Shown here: positions 1 through 6,394 of the stretch, one piece after another
Numbering within the stretch: the first letter of the stretch is position 1
How the letters are laid out: each line of letters opens with the position of its first letter
Origin: Anaerolineae bacterium
GTDB lineage: Bacteria; Chloroflexota; Anaerolineae; B4-G1; SLSP01
Assembly: GCA_016927095.1 (NCBI GenBank)
Contig: JAFGNI010000706.1
Span: 1-11,459 of the forward strand
Direction of reading: 5' to 3'
Length of the DNA: 11,459 nucleotides
Made by a program: the position numbers and the translations under genes
The notes under the pieces: generated by a model
The model's database searches: none
Told to the model about the DNA's origin: nothing
The model's input: only the letters and a program-made list of their open reading frames with translations

Positions 1-197
1 CGGATCACGTTTGCCACCGGCGACGAATACCGCACCGTCATCACGGGGCCGTCCAGCGTGTCGCCCCGCGACCGCACCGGGTCCGTCGGCGCGTAGACCG
101 TCAACGCGTCCTCCGCGACCTCGACCTCATAGACCTGCTGCGCCGTATGCGCCGTCAACCCCGGTCGTACCTGCCAATACCCGTTGGTGAACTTCAT
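1..197 (-). CDS. yicI: Alpha-xylosidase, GH31, YicI-type (N-terminal 65 residues; truncated by window edge)
   Basis: Only the N-terminus is present; the gene runs off the left edge. The visible peptide begins MKFTNGYWQVRPGL, continues QVYEVEV and VYAPTDPVRSRG, and ends near LDGPVMTVRYSSP. This matches, motif for motif, the start of E. coli YicI as I remember it (MK..G.W...PGL, QV.EVE, VYA, V..R, LD.P..T.R..SP). YicI-type enzymes are cytoplasmic retaining glycosidases that release alpha-linked xylose from isoprimeverose and xyloglucan fragments. The region shown is the N-terminal beta-sandwich; the catalytic barrel is outside the window. There is no signal peptide. The ATG at 197-195 is preceded by a near-perfect Shine-Dalgarno sequence (AAGGAGGT, 209-202), which fixes the start. 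It is the last gene of the minus-strand series seen here and follows the sugar kinase after a repeat-filled gap. Another GH31 specificity, such as alpha-glucosidase, cannot be excluded from 65 residues. Confidence 0.82.
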   Translation of the reverse strand, partial: MKFTNGYWQVRPGLTAHTAQQVYEVEVAEDALTVYAPTDPVRSRGDTLDGPVMTVRYSSPVANVI

Positions 198-218
198 TCT
201 GACCTCCTTACAACAGAA

Positions 219-360
219 ATCCGCAGATGACGCAGGCTACACAGATTAATCACTACATACGCGTAGATCCACAGAAATCCGTGAGTGCGCCAGGCACCTG
301 GCTATTTGCTCATTCGCTGATTCTTATATTCTGTTGTTCGAATCTGCGTAATCTGTGGAT
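219..360. repeat. 142-bp inverted-repeat intergenic element, copy A
   Basis: The left arm (219-235, ATCCGCAGATGACGCAG) and the right arm (344-360, reverse complement ATCCACAGATTACGCAG) match at 15 of 17 positions in inverted orientation. The arms are built from degenerate 9-bp units of the type CRCAGATNA. Inside the right arm lies an array of 8-bp units (299-338): TGGCTATT, TGCTCATT, CGCTGATT, CTTATATT, CTGTTGTT. The same layout recurs at 2632-2781. The element overlaps the 3' end of the kinase gene, whose last 17 codons and stop lie inside it. No target-site duplication was seen. Confidence 0.75.
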
Positions 361-1293
361 GCTTTCCGAGTCCGTGAGGCCGGCGGCTTCCATACCTAGG
401 ATGACGCCGCCGATGACAGGGGGCACCGTCAACCGCGTCGCACGGGCGCCGGGAGCGACCTCGTGAAGGGTCGCCATCATCTCCGTAGTCAGTAGCGCGC
501 TGACCCCGAAGAGGCTGCCGATCTGCACTACCTCGAAGGCCTCGTTTTCCAGCCCCAGCTGGCGGGTCACGCCCACACAGAGGCTCCCCAACTCGCGTCC
601 GGCCCAAGCGATCAGCTGGTTGGCCACGGTGTCGCCTGCCGCCGCAATTTGGAAAATGGCCGGCGCAGCATCGGTGCCGATCTTGTAGCGACCCATATAG
701 AGCCCCTCCAGCAGGTCACCGGCATCTTTGGCACCCGCAAGAGTTACCAACACACCGGTCAGTGCCGTTTCAGGGCTGCGCTTCGTATAGGCCCGGGAGA
801 CCGCGCGGATGGCGCCGGGCACGATCGTGTCCGCCCCGCCATACTCGCCCAGCATCTCTGCACCGCCGGTTGTGTGGCCCAACCGCCCCGCGCGGTTGCG
901 GCCCCAGCAGTTGGCGCCGGTGCCGGAGACCACAGCCAATCCCCATCCCTGCTCTGCGCCCGCCACCAGGCCGATCATCGAATCGTTGACCAGTCTGTAC
1001 GATCCGCCCAGTCCCAGCGCCCGGATGGCGGCGTCGTGCGGCTCACGCTCGCCCGGCCAGTCGTAACCGGCGATACCATACCCCGCCCCGGCGATCTCGT
1101 CCGGCCCGATCCCCGCCGACACCAACGCCGCCCCCACCACCTCGCGCAGCGCTGCCGCCATACCGTCCCAGCCAACCACCTCATAGCTCCCGGCGCCCGC
1201 GAGCCCCGATCCCACGACCCGGCCCGTCTCGTCCGCGATCAGGGCGTGACTCTTGGTCCCGCCGATGTCAACACCCAGATGATAAGTTGCCAC
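310..1293 (-). CDS. BadF/BadG/BcrA-type sugar kinase (N-acetylglucosamine kinase-like)
   Basis: 327-residue protein of the ASKHA (actin/hexokinase) fold. The phosphate-1 loop GVDIGGTKSHALIAD is at residues 7-21, a catalytic-type Asp is in VNDS (102-105), the phosphate-2 motif SGTG is at 123-126, and an IGSLFG turn lies near 258-263. This pattern fits the BadF/BadG family, whose best-known members phosphorylate N-acetylglucosamine or other amino sugars; the substrate here is unknown. The start is GTG at 1293, preceded by AAGGAGG with good spacing. An upstream in-frame ATG at 1329 lies inside a heptamer repeat and gives an unlikely leader. The homologous part ends near PPVIGGVILGMEAAG (about residue 305). 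The last 17 residues (from SIHRLRRF to the end) are translated from intergenic repeat copy A, which also supplies the TGA stop. It probably phosphorylates the monosaccharide released by the neighbouring hydrolases. The family call is firm; the substrate is inference. Confidence 0.88.
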   Translation of the reverse strand: MATYHLGVDIGGTKSHALIADETGRVVGSGLAGAGSYEVVGWDGMAAALREVVGAALVSAGIGPDEIAGAGYGIAGYDWPGEREPHDAAIRALGLGGSYRLVNDSMIGLVAGAEQGWGLAVVSGTGANCWGRNRAGRLGHTTGGAEMLGEYGGADTIVPGAIRAVSRAYTKRSPETALTGVLVTLAGAKDAGDLLEGLYMGRYKIGTDAAPAIFQIAAAGDTVANQLIAWAGRELGSLCVGVTRQLGLENEAFEVVQIGSLFGVSALLTTEMMATLHEVAPGARATRLTVPPVIGGVILGMEAAGLTDSESIHRLRRFEQQNIRISE

Positions 1294-1317
1294 TCTGCCT
1301 CCTTCTGCACAACTGCA

Positions 1318-1443
1318 GTCAGGAGTCACGAGTCAAGAGTCATGACACCATATCCAGCTTGACGCACCAGGCCGCTTGGATCGGATAGAAACAGCATGAC
1401 TCTCGACTCTTGACTTTCGACTTTCGACTACCGACTTTTGACG
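1318..1443. repeat. Heptamer tandem arrays in inverted arms (GTCANGA x4 / YGACTYT x6)
   Basis: The left arm is four consecutive 7-bp units GTCAGGA, GTCACGA, GTCAAGA, GTCATGA (1318-1345), varying mainly at one position. The right arm (1397-1438) has six units TGACTCT, CGACTCT, TGACTTT, CGACTTT, CGACTAC, CGACTTT. The segment 1326-1344 is an inverted match of 1395-1413 at 17 of 19 positions, so the transcript could fold into a long hairpin with a loop of about 50 nt. It fills the gap between the dehydrogenase stop (1453) and the kinase start (1293). Confidence 0.8.
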
Positions 1444-1452
1444 CTGACGCCT

Positions 1453-2604
1453 TCACCTTACCGTCACCACCCGCCTGTCCGCCGCCGATCGCTCGATCGC
1501 CGTGACGATCTGCGTCTGCTTCAGCCCGTCTACTCCGGTGGGCAGTGGGCCGTAGCGTTGCCATGACGAAGGTGTCAGCGTGTCCTCCAGAATGGCATCG
1601 ACACAGCTATGCATCACACGCCAGCCATCCGGCGGCACGTTCAGCGCCTCGAGGCTAGCCCTGGGCGTGCCCGGCCCCTTCTCAGCAAGTGGGTCCAGGT
1701 TGTGGAAGAGGGCGCCCACATGGATATCCTCCTGGGTGAGCGCGGCGTGGTGCGCCTTCAGATCGCGCGAGTTGACCTGCGGGCTCAGGTTCGCCCGCCA
1801 TCCGGTGTTCTGCGCAAAGCCAGCGATCTTCGTATAGCGCAGGAAGCCCTCCGCGCCGGAGAAGTTGAGGCTGAACTCAACCAGCCCCACCATGTGCTTG
1901 ATCCACTCTGCCTTGACCCGGAACTTGGCGCCGCTGTCGAAGGTGAGAAAGGCATCGTAGAGGTCCGGCGTGTACTCGAGCACCTCGCGCTGTGAAATGG
2001 CAAAGACTTCGGTGATTTCAGAAGGTGCCATCACCCACCGCAGGAAGTCCACCACATGGCTGAGTAGGAAGTGCGCCGTGGACGAGCCGGCCACCCAGTT
2101 CCGAGACCGGACACCCCACAGCCGCGTCGGCACGACGATGTTGTCGTCGAGGTTCGCTTCGCCGTAGACGATCCTGCCCAGGAGTCCCTGCTGGATGACG
2201 TAATGCGTCGCGCGGTCCAGGGGAGAGCCCCGGTTGGAGTAGTTGATAAAGATCCGCGCCCCCGTCCGCTCCGCGGCCTCGAGCATCTCCTCAGCCTCGG
2301 CCACCGTCGTCGCCATCGGCTTCTCCTGGATGATCGCGGGAACCCCGGCCTGGACCGCCGCCATAACCGGATCCCGGTGGAGGGTGTCTGGGGTGGCGAC
2401 GACCGCTAGGTCAGGTTTCTGTTCGGCCAGCATCGCCTTGTAGTCCGTGTAGACCGATGCCTTGACCGACTGACCGACATCCTCCGCGCGATCCTGGAGC
2501 ACGTCTGCAACGCCCACGACCGCGACGTCATCGCGCTCGTCCAACCGCTTGACGTACTGCCCGCCCAGAATGCCCAACCCAATCACGCAAGCTCGCAGTG
2601 CCAT
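1453..2604 (-). CDS. Gfo/Idh/MocA family NAD(P)-dependent oxidoreductase
   Basis: 383-residue protein, a usual length for the family. The N-terminal Rossmann domain has the dinucleotide-binding GLGILG at residues 9-14, ATPDTLH at 70-76 and the family signature EKP at 94-96, whose Lys is normally catalytic. The C-terminal alpha/beta domain carries HFLLSHVVDFLRW (178-190), with H183 and D186 in the usual catalytic HxxD arrangement. Relatives oxidise or reduce sugars, inositols or sugar acids in the cytoplasm; the exact substrate cannot be read from sequence. The start ATG at 2604 has AAAGGAGGG eight or so bases upstream. It stands between the ThuA-like gene upstream and the kinase downstream. 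A Gfo/Idh/MocA gene beside a ThuA gene is a common pairing in sugar loci and supports a shared keto-sugar pathway. The heptamer array starts within 10 bp of its stop codon. Confidence 0.9.
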   Translation of the reverse strand: MALRACVIGLGILGGQYVKRLDERDDVAVVGVADVLQDRAEDVGQSVKASVYTDYKAMLAEQKPDLAVVATPDTLHRDPVMAAVQAGVPAIIQEKPMATTVAEAEEMLEAAERTGARIFINYSNRGSPLDRATHYVIQQGLLGRIVYGEANLDDNIVVPTRLWGVRSRNWVAGSSTAHFLLSHVVDFLRWVMAPSEITEVFAISQREVLEYTPDLYDAFLTFDSGAKFRVKAEWIKHMVGLVEFSLNFSGAEGFLRYTKIAGFAQNTGWRANLSPQVNSRDLKAHHAALTQEDIHVGALFHNLDPLAEKGPGTPRASLEALNVPPDGWRVMHSCVDAILEDTLTPSSWQRYGPLPTGVDGLKQTQIVTAIERSAADRRVVTVR

Positions 2605-2631
2605 CCTGCCCTCCTTTCGGAAAACGGATCA

Positions 2632-2781
2632 ATCCACAGATTACGCAGATGACACAGATTTGAACTACAACTGCATCAGTCCTCGAAGGTACATGCCTGC
2701 CAAACGGCAGTCGGCTATTCGCTCATTCGCTGATTCTATCATTCCGTTGTCGAATCTGTGTGATCTGCGTAATCTGCGGAT
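2632..2781. repeat. 150-bp inverted-repeat intergenic element, copy B
   Basis: The two 31-nt arms (2632-2662 and 2751-2781) match in inverted orientation at 28 of 31 positions. Each arm holds three degenerate 9-bp units; the left arm reads CACAGATTA, CGCAGATGA, CACAGATTT from 2635. The 88-bp centre holds an 8-bp array at 2712-2743: CGGCTATT, CGCTCATT, CGCTGATT, CTATCATT. The right half (2713-2781) aligns closely to copy A (300-360), except that copy A lacks one 9-bp unit. It fills the space between the ThuA-like stop codon (2791) and the dehydrogenase Shine-Dalgarno. There is no internal ORF and no visible target duplication. Confidence 0.82.
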
Positions 2782-2790
2782 CCTATGACT

Positions 2791-3417
2791 TTACTTTCCC
2801 GCGCACCAGCGCATCACGTTATCCAGCAGCGTCTGGTACGCCGGATCGAGCCAGACCTCGGTGGTGTGCCCTGGGGTCAACACCGCCACGCGGCCCGCGC
2901 CTTCGGTCCGGGTCCAGCCGCCGGGCTGGGTGCCGTGGGTCGAGGTCGTCGTCAGGAAGATGTCCGAGGTCTCAGATTCCATCACCATATGGTAGTGCTC
3001 GTCTCTCGCCGTGAAAGCCGTCACGCCCGCTGTCAGCGGATGACCGGCCTTCGGTTCGTGGGTAACCTCGCACTGTGGCGGGTGGTGATCGAAGGCCCCG
3101 CCGAGCAAGGGGCGCAGCGTTGTCGTATCCTTGTAGACCGTGCCCGAGTGCATCGCCAGCAGCCCTCCGCCGCCGCGGACGTAAGCCGCGAAGGCCTGCT
3201 CCACCTGCGGCGTCACCCACGGCGTCTTGTCGTCGGGCGTCGTGTTGTTCGACTTGGACAAGATCACCAGGGGGTAGTCCGCCAGCTTCTCAGCCGAGAA
3301 CTCGCTGCCGTCGACGATCCAGTCGAAGACGTACCCCTTCTCCGCCAGCGGTGCCAATCCCTCCCGCACCACCATCGCGGGATGCCAGTAGTCATCGGCC
3401 AGTACCAGAACGCGCAT
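2791..3417 (-). CDS. ThuA-like (trehalose utilization) family protein
   Basis: 208 residues with a class I glutamine-amidotransferase-like fold typical of the ThuA family. Visible marks are MRVLVLADDYWHP at the N-terminus, RGGGGLLAMHSG (81-92), LLGGAFDHHPP (104-114), ARDEHYHM (137-144) and GRVAVLTPGHT (175-185), followed by a terminal helix. Rhizobial ThuA works with a ThuB dehydrogenase in trehalose, maltitol and sucrose catabolism through 3-keto sugars. The neighbouring Gfo/Idh/MocA gene could play the ThuB-like part here; that is inference. The start ATG at 3417 is chosen because homology begins there and GAGGAG lies about 9 bases upstream. The longer in-frame reading to 3576 adds 53 Arg-rich, non-homologous residues and would run across both promoters of the divergent gap. 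It is probably the first gene of the left transcription unit, divergent from the MntA/HepT pair. Confidence 0.85.
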   Translation of the reverse strand: MRVLVLADDYWHPAMVVREGLAPLAEKGYVFDWIVDGSEFSAEKLADYPLVILSKSNNTTPDDKTPWVTPQVEQAFAAYVRGGGGLLAMHSGTVYKDTTTLRPLLGGAFDHHPPQCEVTHEPKAGHPLTAGVTAFTARDEHYHMVMESETSDIFLTTTSTHGTQPGGWTRTEGAGRVAVLTPGHTTEVWLDPAYQTLLDNVMRWCAGK

Positions 3418-3487
3418 CGTGTTGACTCCTCTATGTGGTGATCTCCTGGACCTCAGGCATCGACCAGCCATTCGGCCGTGCATGCCA

Positions 3488-3516
3488 AATGTACGTCGCC
3501 TACGACAAAAGGGCAA
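3488..3516 (-). promoter_or_regulatory. Putative sigma-70-type promoter for the ThuA-like gene
   Basis: On the minus strand, TTGCCC (3516-3511) and TACATT (3493-3488) are separated by 17 bp, each matching 4 of 6 consensus bases. This would start transcription about 65 bases before the ThuA-like ATG. It was found by eye. Confidence 0.35.
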
Positions 3517-3532
3517 GCTACGGGCCATCGGA

Positions 3533-3560
3533 TTGCCGCCTAGCCTGAGGCGTGTACAAT
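3533..3560 (+). promoter_or_regulatory. Putative promoter of the mntA-hepT module
   Basis: TTGCCG (3533-3538) and TACAAT (3555-3560) are 16 bp apart. The -10 box matches 5 of 6 consensus bases. The predicted start near 3567 leaves a leader of about 36 nt before the ATG at 3603. The -10 box overlaps the left half of the inverted repeat at 3552-3576, which suggests repression by a bound dimer. Confidence 0.5.
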
Positions 3561-3576
3561 GCAGACAGGTGTACAC
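3552..3576. promoter_or_regulatory. Candidate operator GTGTACA-N11-TGTACAC
   Basis: The perfect 7-bp inverted halves (3552-3558 and 3570-3576) extend to 8 of 9 matches with the flanking bases. The centre-to-centre distance is 18 bp. The site spans the -10 box and the predicted transcription start of the toxin-antitoxin pair. That position is typical for toxin-antitoxin autoregulation, but the binding protein is unknown: neither MntA nor HepT has an obvious DNA-binding domain. Confidence 0.45.
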
Positions 3577-3602
3577 ACCATTGCACCACTGTGGACAGGG
3601 CT

Positions 3603-4121
3603 ATGGCAGGCTTTGATCTGAACGCGCATAGAGACGCGCTGGCTGCGTACTTCGCGGCTGTTGGCGACGTGTCGCTTGCCTACCTCTTCGGATCCTTCGC
3701 TCGGGACGAAGCGTGGGCGTTTAGCGACGTCGACATCGCCGTGCTGCTTAAGCCGCAGACCGGTCGGCGAGCTTGCCTCGAGGCCCGACTCCGGATCGCA
3801 GCCGAGGTAGCAGACATCGTGTCCACCGAGGATGTGGACGTGCTGATTCTCAACGAAGCCCCGCCGGCGCTGGCGTATGCGGTGTTGCGTGATGGCGTGT
3901 TGCTGTTCTGCCGTGACCCTGAGACGCGGATCGACTTCCATGTCCGCACAGTCAACGCCTATCTAGACTTCAAGCCCATCCTGGAACGACACGAGCGCGC
4001 TATCCTCGAGAGTGCGCGGAGAGGAGAGCTGCTGGATGGATACAACCGCCATCGTGGCGCGCTTGAGCGCTATCAGAGAGTGCGTGAACGCCTTGCGCGA
4101 ACTCCGCCCCCTGACCTATGA
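3603..4121 (+). CDS. mntA: MntA-type nucleotidyltransferase antitoxin
   Basis: Minimal nucleotidyltransferase. The signature GSFARDEAWAFSDVD spans residues 30-44; D42 and D44 are the first two metal-binding acids, and the third is probably D79 in EDVDVLIL. In characterised pairs MntA transfers AMP from ATP to a Tyr of the HepT toxin and so blocks its RNase activity. The ATG at 3603 is chosen because homology begins soon after it and an earlier in-frame GTG (3552) overlaps the -10 box. The Shine-Dalgarno is weak (GGACAGGG). At 172 residues it is about 30 longer than the 139 or so I remember for the Shewanella protein. The excess (roughly from residue 143) is the stretch read through the start of hepT in another frame, giving an 86-nt overlap. 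It is on the opposite strand to all its neighbours, so probably an inserted cassette. Confidence 0.88.
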   Translation: MAGFDLNAHRDALAAYFAAVGDVSLAYLFGSFARDEAWAFSDVDIAVLLKPQTGRRACLEARLRIAAEVADIVSTEDVDVLILNEAPPALAYAVLRDGVLLFCRDPETRIDFHVRTVNAYLDFKPILERHERAILESARRGELLDGYNRHRGALERYQRVRERLARTPPPDL

Positions 4122-4470
4122 GGATTTCGCGGGCGAACATGTTCTTGTCGCTGCAGCGGAGCGTGACCTGCAGGTAGCCATCCAGGCTGCTCTGGACATC
4201 GGCAGTAGCATCCTCGCCGGTGTAAATGCCGGCTTTCCTCAGACCTACAGTGACATCTTCCCGTCCCTTGGCGACCTCGGCGTCTTGCCGGCAGACTTCG
4301 CAGCACGGTTGGCTAACATGGCCAAGTTCCGGAATGTCCTGGTTCATCTGTACGTCGAAGTGGATACAGCCCTGGTTTATCGCTACATCCAGGAGAACCT
4401 TGAGGACTTCGAGGTCTTCGCACGTTATGTCAGCACGTGGCTGGAGGAACACGGAGCCGAGGGCCCGTGA
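4036..4470 (+). CDS. hepT: HepT-type HEPN ribonuclease toxin
   Basis: 144-residue, mostly helical HEPN protein. It carries the catalytic RX4HXY motif as RNVLVHLY: R99, H104 and Y106. In studied systems the dimer cleaves RNA, and AMPylation of the motif Tyr by MntA silences it. The intact motif suggests an active toxin. The start ATG at 4036 has GAGGAG (4021-4026) nine bases upstream. The longer in-frame ATG at 4012 lacks such a site and adds eight residues upstream of the homologous helix. It overlaps mntA by 86 nt in the +1 frame, where most pairs overlap by only a few bases; this suggests that mntA lost its original stop next to the hepT start. It is convergent with the sulfatase gene, 43 bp away. 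Confidence 0.9.
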   Translation: MDTTAIVARLSAIRECVNALRELRPLTYEDFAGEHVLVAAAERDLQVAIQAALDIGSSILAGVNAGFPQTYSDIFPSLGDLGVLPADFAARLANMAKFRNVLVHLYVEVDTALVYRYIQENLEDFEVFARYVSTWLEEHGAEGP

Positions 4471-4491
4471 TCTCCTGAGCACGCACTAGCG

Positions 4492-4507
4492 CAGGGCCGA
4501 AGGCCTG
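4492..4507 (+). terminator. Short GC hairpin between convergent hepT and sulfatase genes
   Basis: CAG-G-GCC, loop GAA, GGCCTG can pair over 6 bp with one bulged G. It sits in the 43-bp convergent gap where a two-way terminator would be useful. It has no T tract on either side, so support is weak. Confidence 0.25.
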
Positions 4508-4513
4508 TCGTAG

Positions 4514-6292
4514 CTACAGCCGCGTCACGTAGACGTAGTAGGCGCCGCAGAGCGGCTGGTTGCGGTCGTCATCGAACCAAGTGTGCAGCAGCGTCGGGCC
4601 GGCCTCGAGCCGGACCGTGAAGACCGCCGCCTTGTCCTCCGGCGCTACCGGCTGGGTATGCCACTGCCGCGCGATCATCATGCGCGCTTGCGCGATGGGC
4701 AACGCGACGCCCTCCTCAAGATAGCCGTCGGTCAGCTCAGCAGCGGGACAGGCCTCGGTCAGGCGCAGACCATCCCCGTCGGGCCCGCTTTCGCGGGGCC
4801 ACCGGCGCAGCTCAAAGCGGTAGGTGCCCGCCTGCGCCACGTCAAGGTGCCAGTAGCTGTTCTTGCGCACGCCCACCCTGACCTGGTGCTGCTGGTCCAC
4901 GAAAACGTCCCGCCATTCGCAAGCGGAGAGCATCATGGGGTTCTCCGCGTCGCTGCCGATGATGATGCGCTGGACCTGATTTGCCACCGGCTCGACGCCG
5001 GCCCACCACGCGTCCAGCGCCGCCTCCATCGCGCTCGCCACCTCGGGGTATTGGTCGATCACGTTGTGTTCCTGTGCAGGGTCGCTGCGCAGGTCGTACA
5101 GTGCCACCGACTCCAGCAGGCGCCAGTGCTTCCAGAGCACCGCCGCACCCTCGCGCCGCATGACTGCCTCGCTATCAGGCGACGGGTAGTCGAAGCGCGG
5201 CATGCGGCTGTAGTTCACCGCCAGCACGCGATCCTCCGGTACCCTGGCCTCACGTCGCAACACCGGGGCCAAACTGATCCCGTCGAAATTCACGCCCTCC
5301 GGCGCGTCCAGCCCGCAAAGGTCGATGAGGGTCGGCAGGATGTCCTGGACCTCGGTGAGACCGTCGATGTCGCGGGGCTCGCCCAGCCCGCCGTCAGGCC
5401 AATGGATGAAGCAGGGCACACGGTGGCCACCCTCCCACAGCGAGCACTTCGCCCCCCGCATCCCGGCGTTGTAGTAGGTCGGACCGAAGGTGCTGCCGTT
5501 GTCGGTCATGTAGATCAGCATCGTGTTGCCTGCGATGTCCTGGGCCTGCAGGAAATCCCGGAGCCGGCCCAGGTGGCCATCGAGATTGCGGATCATCGCC
5601 AGGAAGCGGATCAGGTTGGCACGATGTGGCGCGTCCATCGCCGGCAGCGCGTCCTCGTGTGCCGCGAAGGCCTGCTCTATGGCCTCCCGGTCCGCCGCGG
5701 GGACGAACCAGGGGGCATGGGGCGCATTCGTCGGTAGGTAGGCGAGAAAGGGCTCGCCCTGTGCTGCCCGCGCCGCCATCCAGGCCATCGCCTCACGGAA
5801 GAAGACCTCGGTGCAGTACCCCTCATAGCGCACCAGCTCGCCGTTGCGGTGGTAGACATCGTCGAAGTAATCGTTCTCCCAGTAGTCGGGGAGCGAGCTG
5901 ATGTGGGACGAAGGGAACCAGAGGCTCTCGTCGAAGCCGCGGTCCTCAGGCCGGAAGGGGTAATTGTCGCCGAGGTGCCACTTGCCAAAGACGCCGGTGC
6001 GGTAGCCGCCCGCACGGAAGACATCGGCCATTGTCTGTAGATCGGCACGCAGAAGGGTCCGCCCGCTGCTGACGTTGACGGCGCCGTTGCGGGCGGCATC
6101 AAGGCCCGTCAGCAGCTGCCCGCGGGTGGGCGTGCACATCGGCGCCGCGTGGAAGTCCGTCAGGCGGACGCTTTCCGCATAGAGCGCGTCCATGTGCGGC
6201 GTCTGCGCCACAGGATTCCCGTGGCAGCCCAGGTCGCCGTAGCCCTGGTCGTCGGTGATGACGAGGATGACATTGGGGCGCGATGTTGTCAT
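4514..6292 (-). CDS. Type I (formylglycine-dependent) sulfatase, cytoplasmic
   Basis: 592 residues of the alkaline-phosphatase superfamily. The sulfatase signature is CTPTRGQLLTG with the formylglycine Cys at residue 53 and R57. Metal ligands D14 and D15 lie in ITDDQGYGD, and D264 and N265 in YMTDNGS. K104 and H106 lie in GKWHLGD, H192 in NAPHAPW, and K282 just before EGGHRVP. All expected active-site residues are present. The last 120 residues or so form a beta-rich C-terminal domain. There is no signal peptide, unlike many polysaccharide sulfatases, so it probably desulfates an imported sugar in the cytoplasm. The active-site Cys must be oxidised by a formylglycine-generating enzyme or anSME, which is not in this window. 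The start ATG at 6292 follows AAAGGAG with 6-bp spacing. It stands downstream of the glycosidase-like gene and belongs with it functionally. The exact sulfated substrate is unknown. Confidence 0.93.
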   Translation of the reverse strand: MTTSRPNVILVITDDQGYGDLGCHGNPVAQTPHMDALYAESVRLTDFHAAPMCTPTRGQLLTGLDAARNGAVNVSSGRTLLRADLQTMADVFRAGGYRTGVFGKWHLGDNYPFRPEDRGFDESLWFPSSHISSLPDYWENDYFDDVYHRNGELVRYEGYCTEVFFREAMAWMAARAAQGEPFLAYLPTNAPHAPWFVPAADREAIEQAFAAHEDALPAMDAPHRANLIRFLAMIRNLDGHLGRLRDFLQAQDIAGNTMLIYMTDNGSTFGPTYYNAGMRGAKCSLWEGGHRVPCFIHWPDGGLGEPRDIDGLTEVQDILPTLIDLCGLDAPEGVNFDGISLAPVLRREARVPEDRVLAVNYSRMPRFDYPSPDSEAVMRREGAAVLWKHWRLLESVALYDLRSDPAQEHNVIDQYPEVASAMEAALDAWWAGVEPVANQVQRIIIGSDAENPMMLSACEWRDVFVDQQHQVRVGVRKNSYWHLDVAQAGTYRFELRRWPRESGPDGDGLRLTEACPAAELTDGYLEEGVALPIAQARMMIARQWHTQPVAPEDKAAVFTVRLEAGPTLLHTWFDDDRNQPLCGAYYVYVTRL

Positions 6293-6306
6293 AGAGGGCT
6301 CCTTTC

Positions 6307-6326
6307 ACGTAGGCCAACGTAGGCTA
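6307..6326. repeat. Tandem 10-bp repeat in the sulfatase leader
   Basis: ACGTAGGCCA (6307-6316) is followed directly by ACGTAGGCTA (6317-6326), 9 of 10 identical. It lies between the putative -10 box and the Shine-Dalgarno of the sulfatase gene, so it could be a transcript or operator element or a remnant of the intergenic repeats. Confidence 0.5.
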
Positions 6327-6355
6327 AGGATAGACCACGATACCTTGCGCGCAAG
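6327..6355 (-). promoter_or_regulatory. Putative sulfatase promoter with 12-bp palindrome over the -35 box
   Basis: On the minus strand TTGCGC (6354-6349) and TATCCT (6332-6327) are 16 bp apart; both boxes are weak. The perfect palindrome CTTGCGCGCAAG (6344-6355) covers the -35 box, which is where a repressor would act. Which regulator binds is unknown. Confidence 0.33.
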
Positions 6356-6394
6356 TCCGATCCGGCGCCCGTCTCTGCCAGCCCAAAGACCGCA

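Noticed and set aside
1294..1329. ATG at 1329 as kinase start
   Set aside because: It lies in the heptamer array, and the GTG at 1293 has AAGGAGG and begins the conserved ATP-binding region.
649..1362. Plus-strand open frame of 237 codons opposite the kinase
   Set aside because: It is a shadow of the kinase with low-complexity Arg/Ala/His composition; the kinase motifs on the other strand are decisive.
1318..1443. CRISPR array
   Set aside because: Units are only 7 bp with no spacers, and the two arms are inverted rather than direct.
2632..2781. Insertion sequence or classical MITE
   Set aside because: There is no transposase and no visible target duplication. It is kept as an inverted-repeat element of unknown nature.
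3418..3576. 53-residue N-terminal extension of the ThuA-like protein
   Set aside because: It is Arg-rich and non-homologous, and it crosses the divergent promoters; the ATG at 3417 has a ribosome binding site.
4583..5737. Long plus-strand open frame of 384 codons opposite the sulfatase
   Set aside because: It is antisense to a fully conserved sulfatase, rich in R, H, P and A, and has no ribosome binding site or motif. GC-rich codons make such shadows common.
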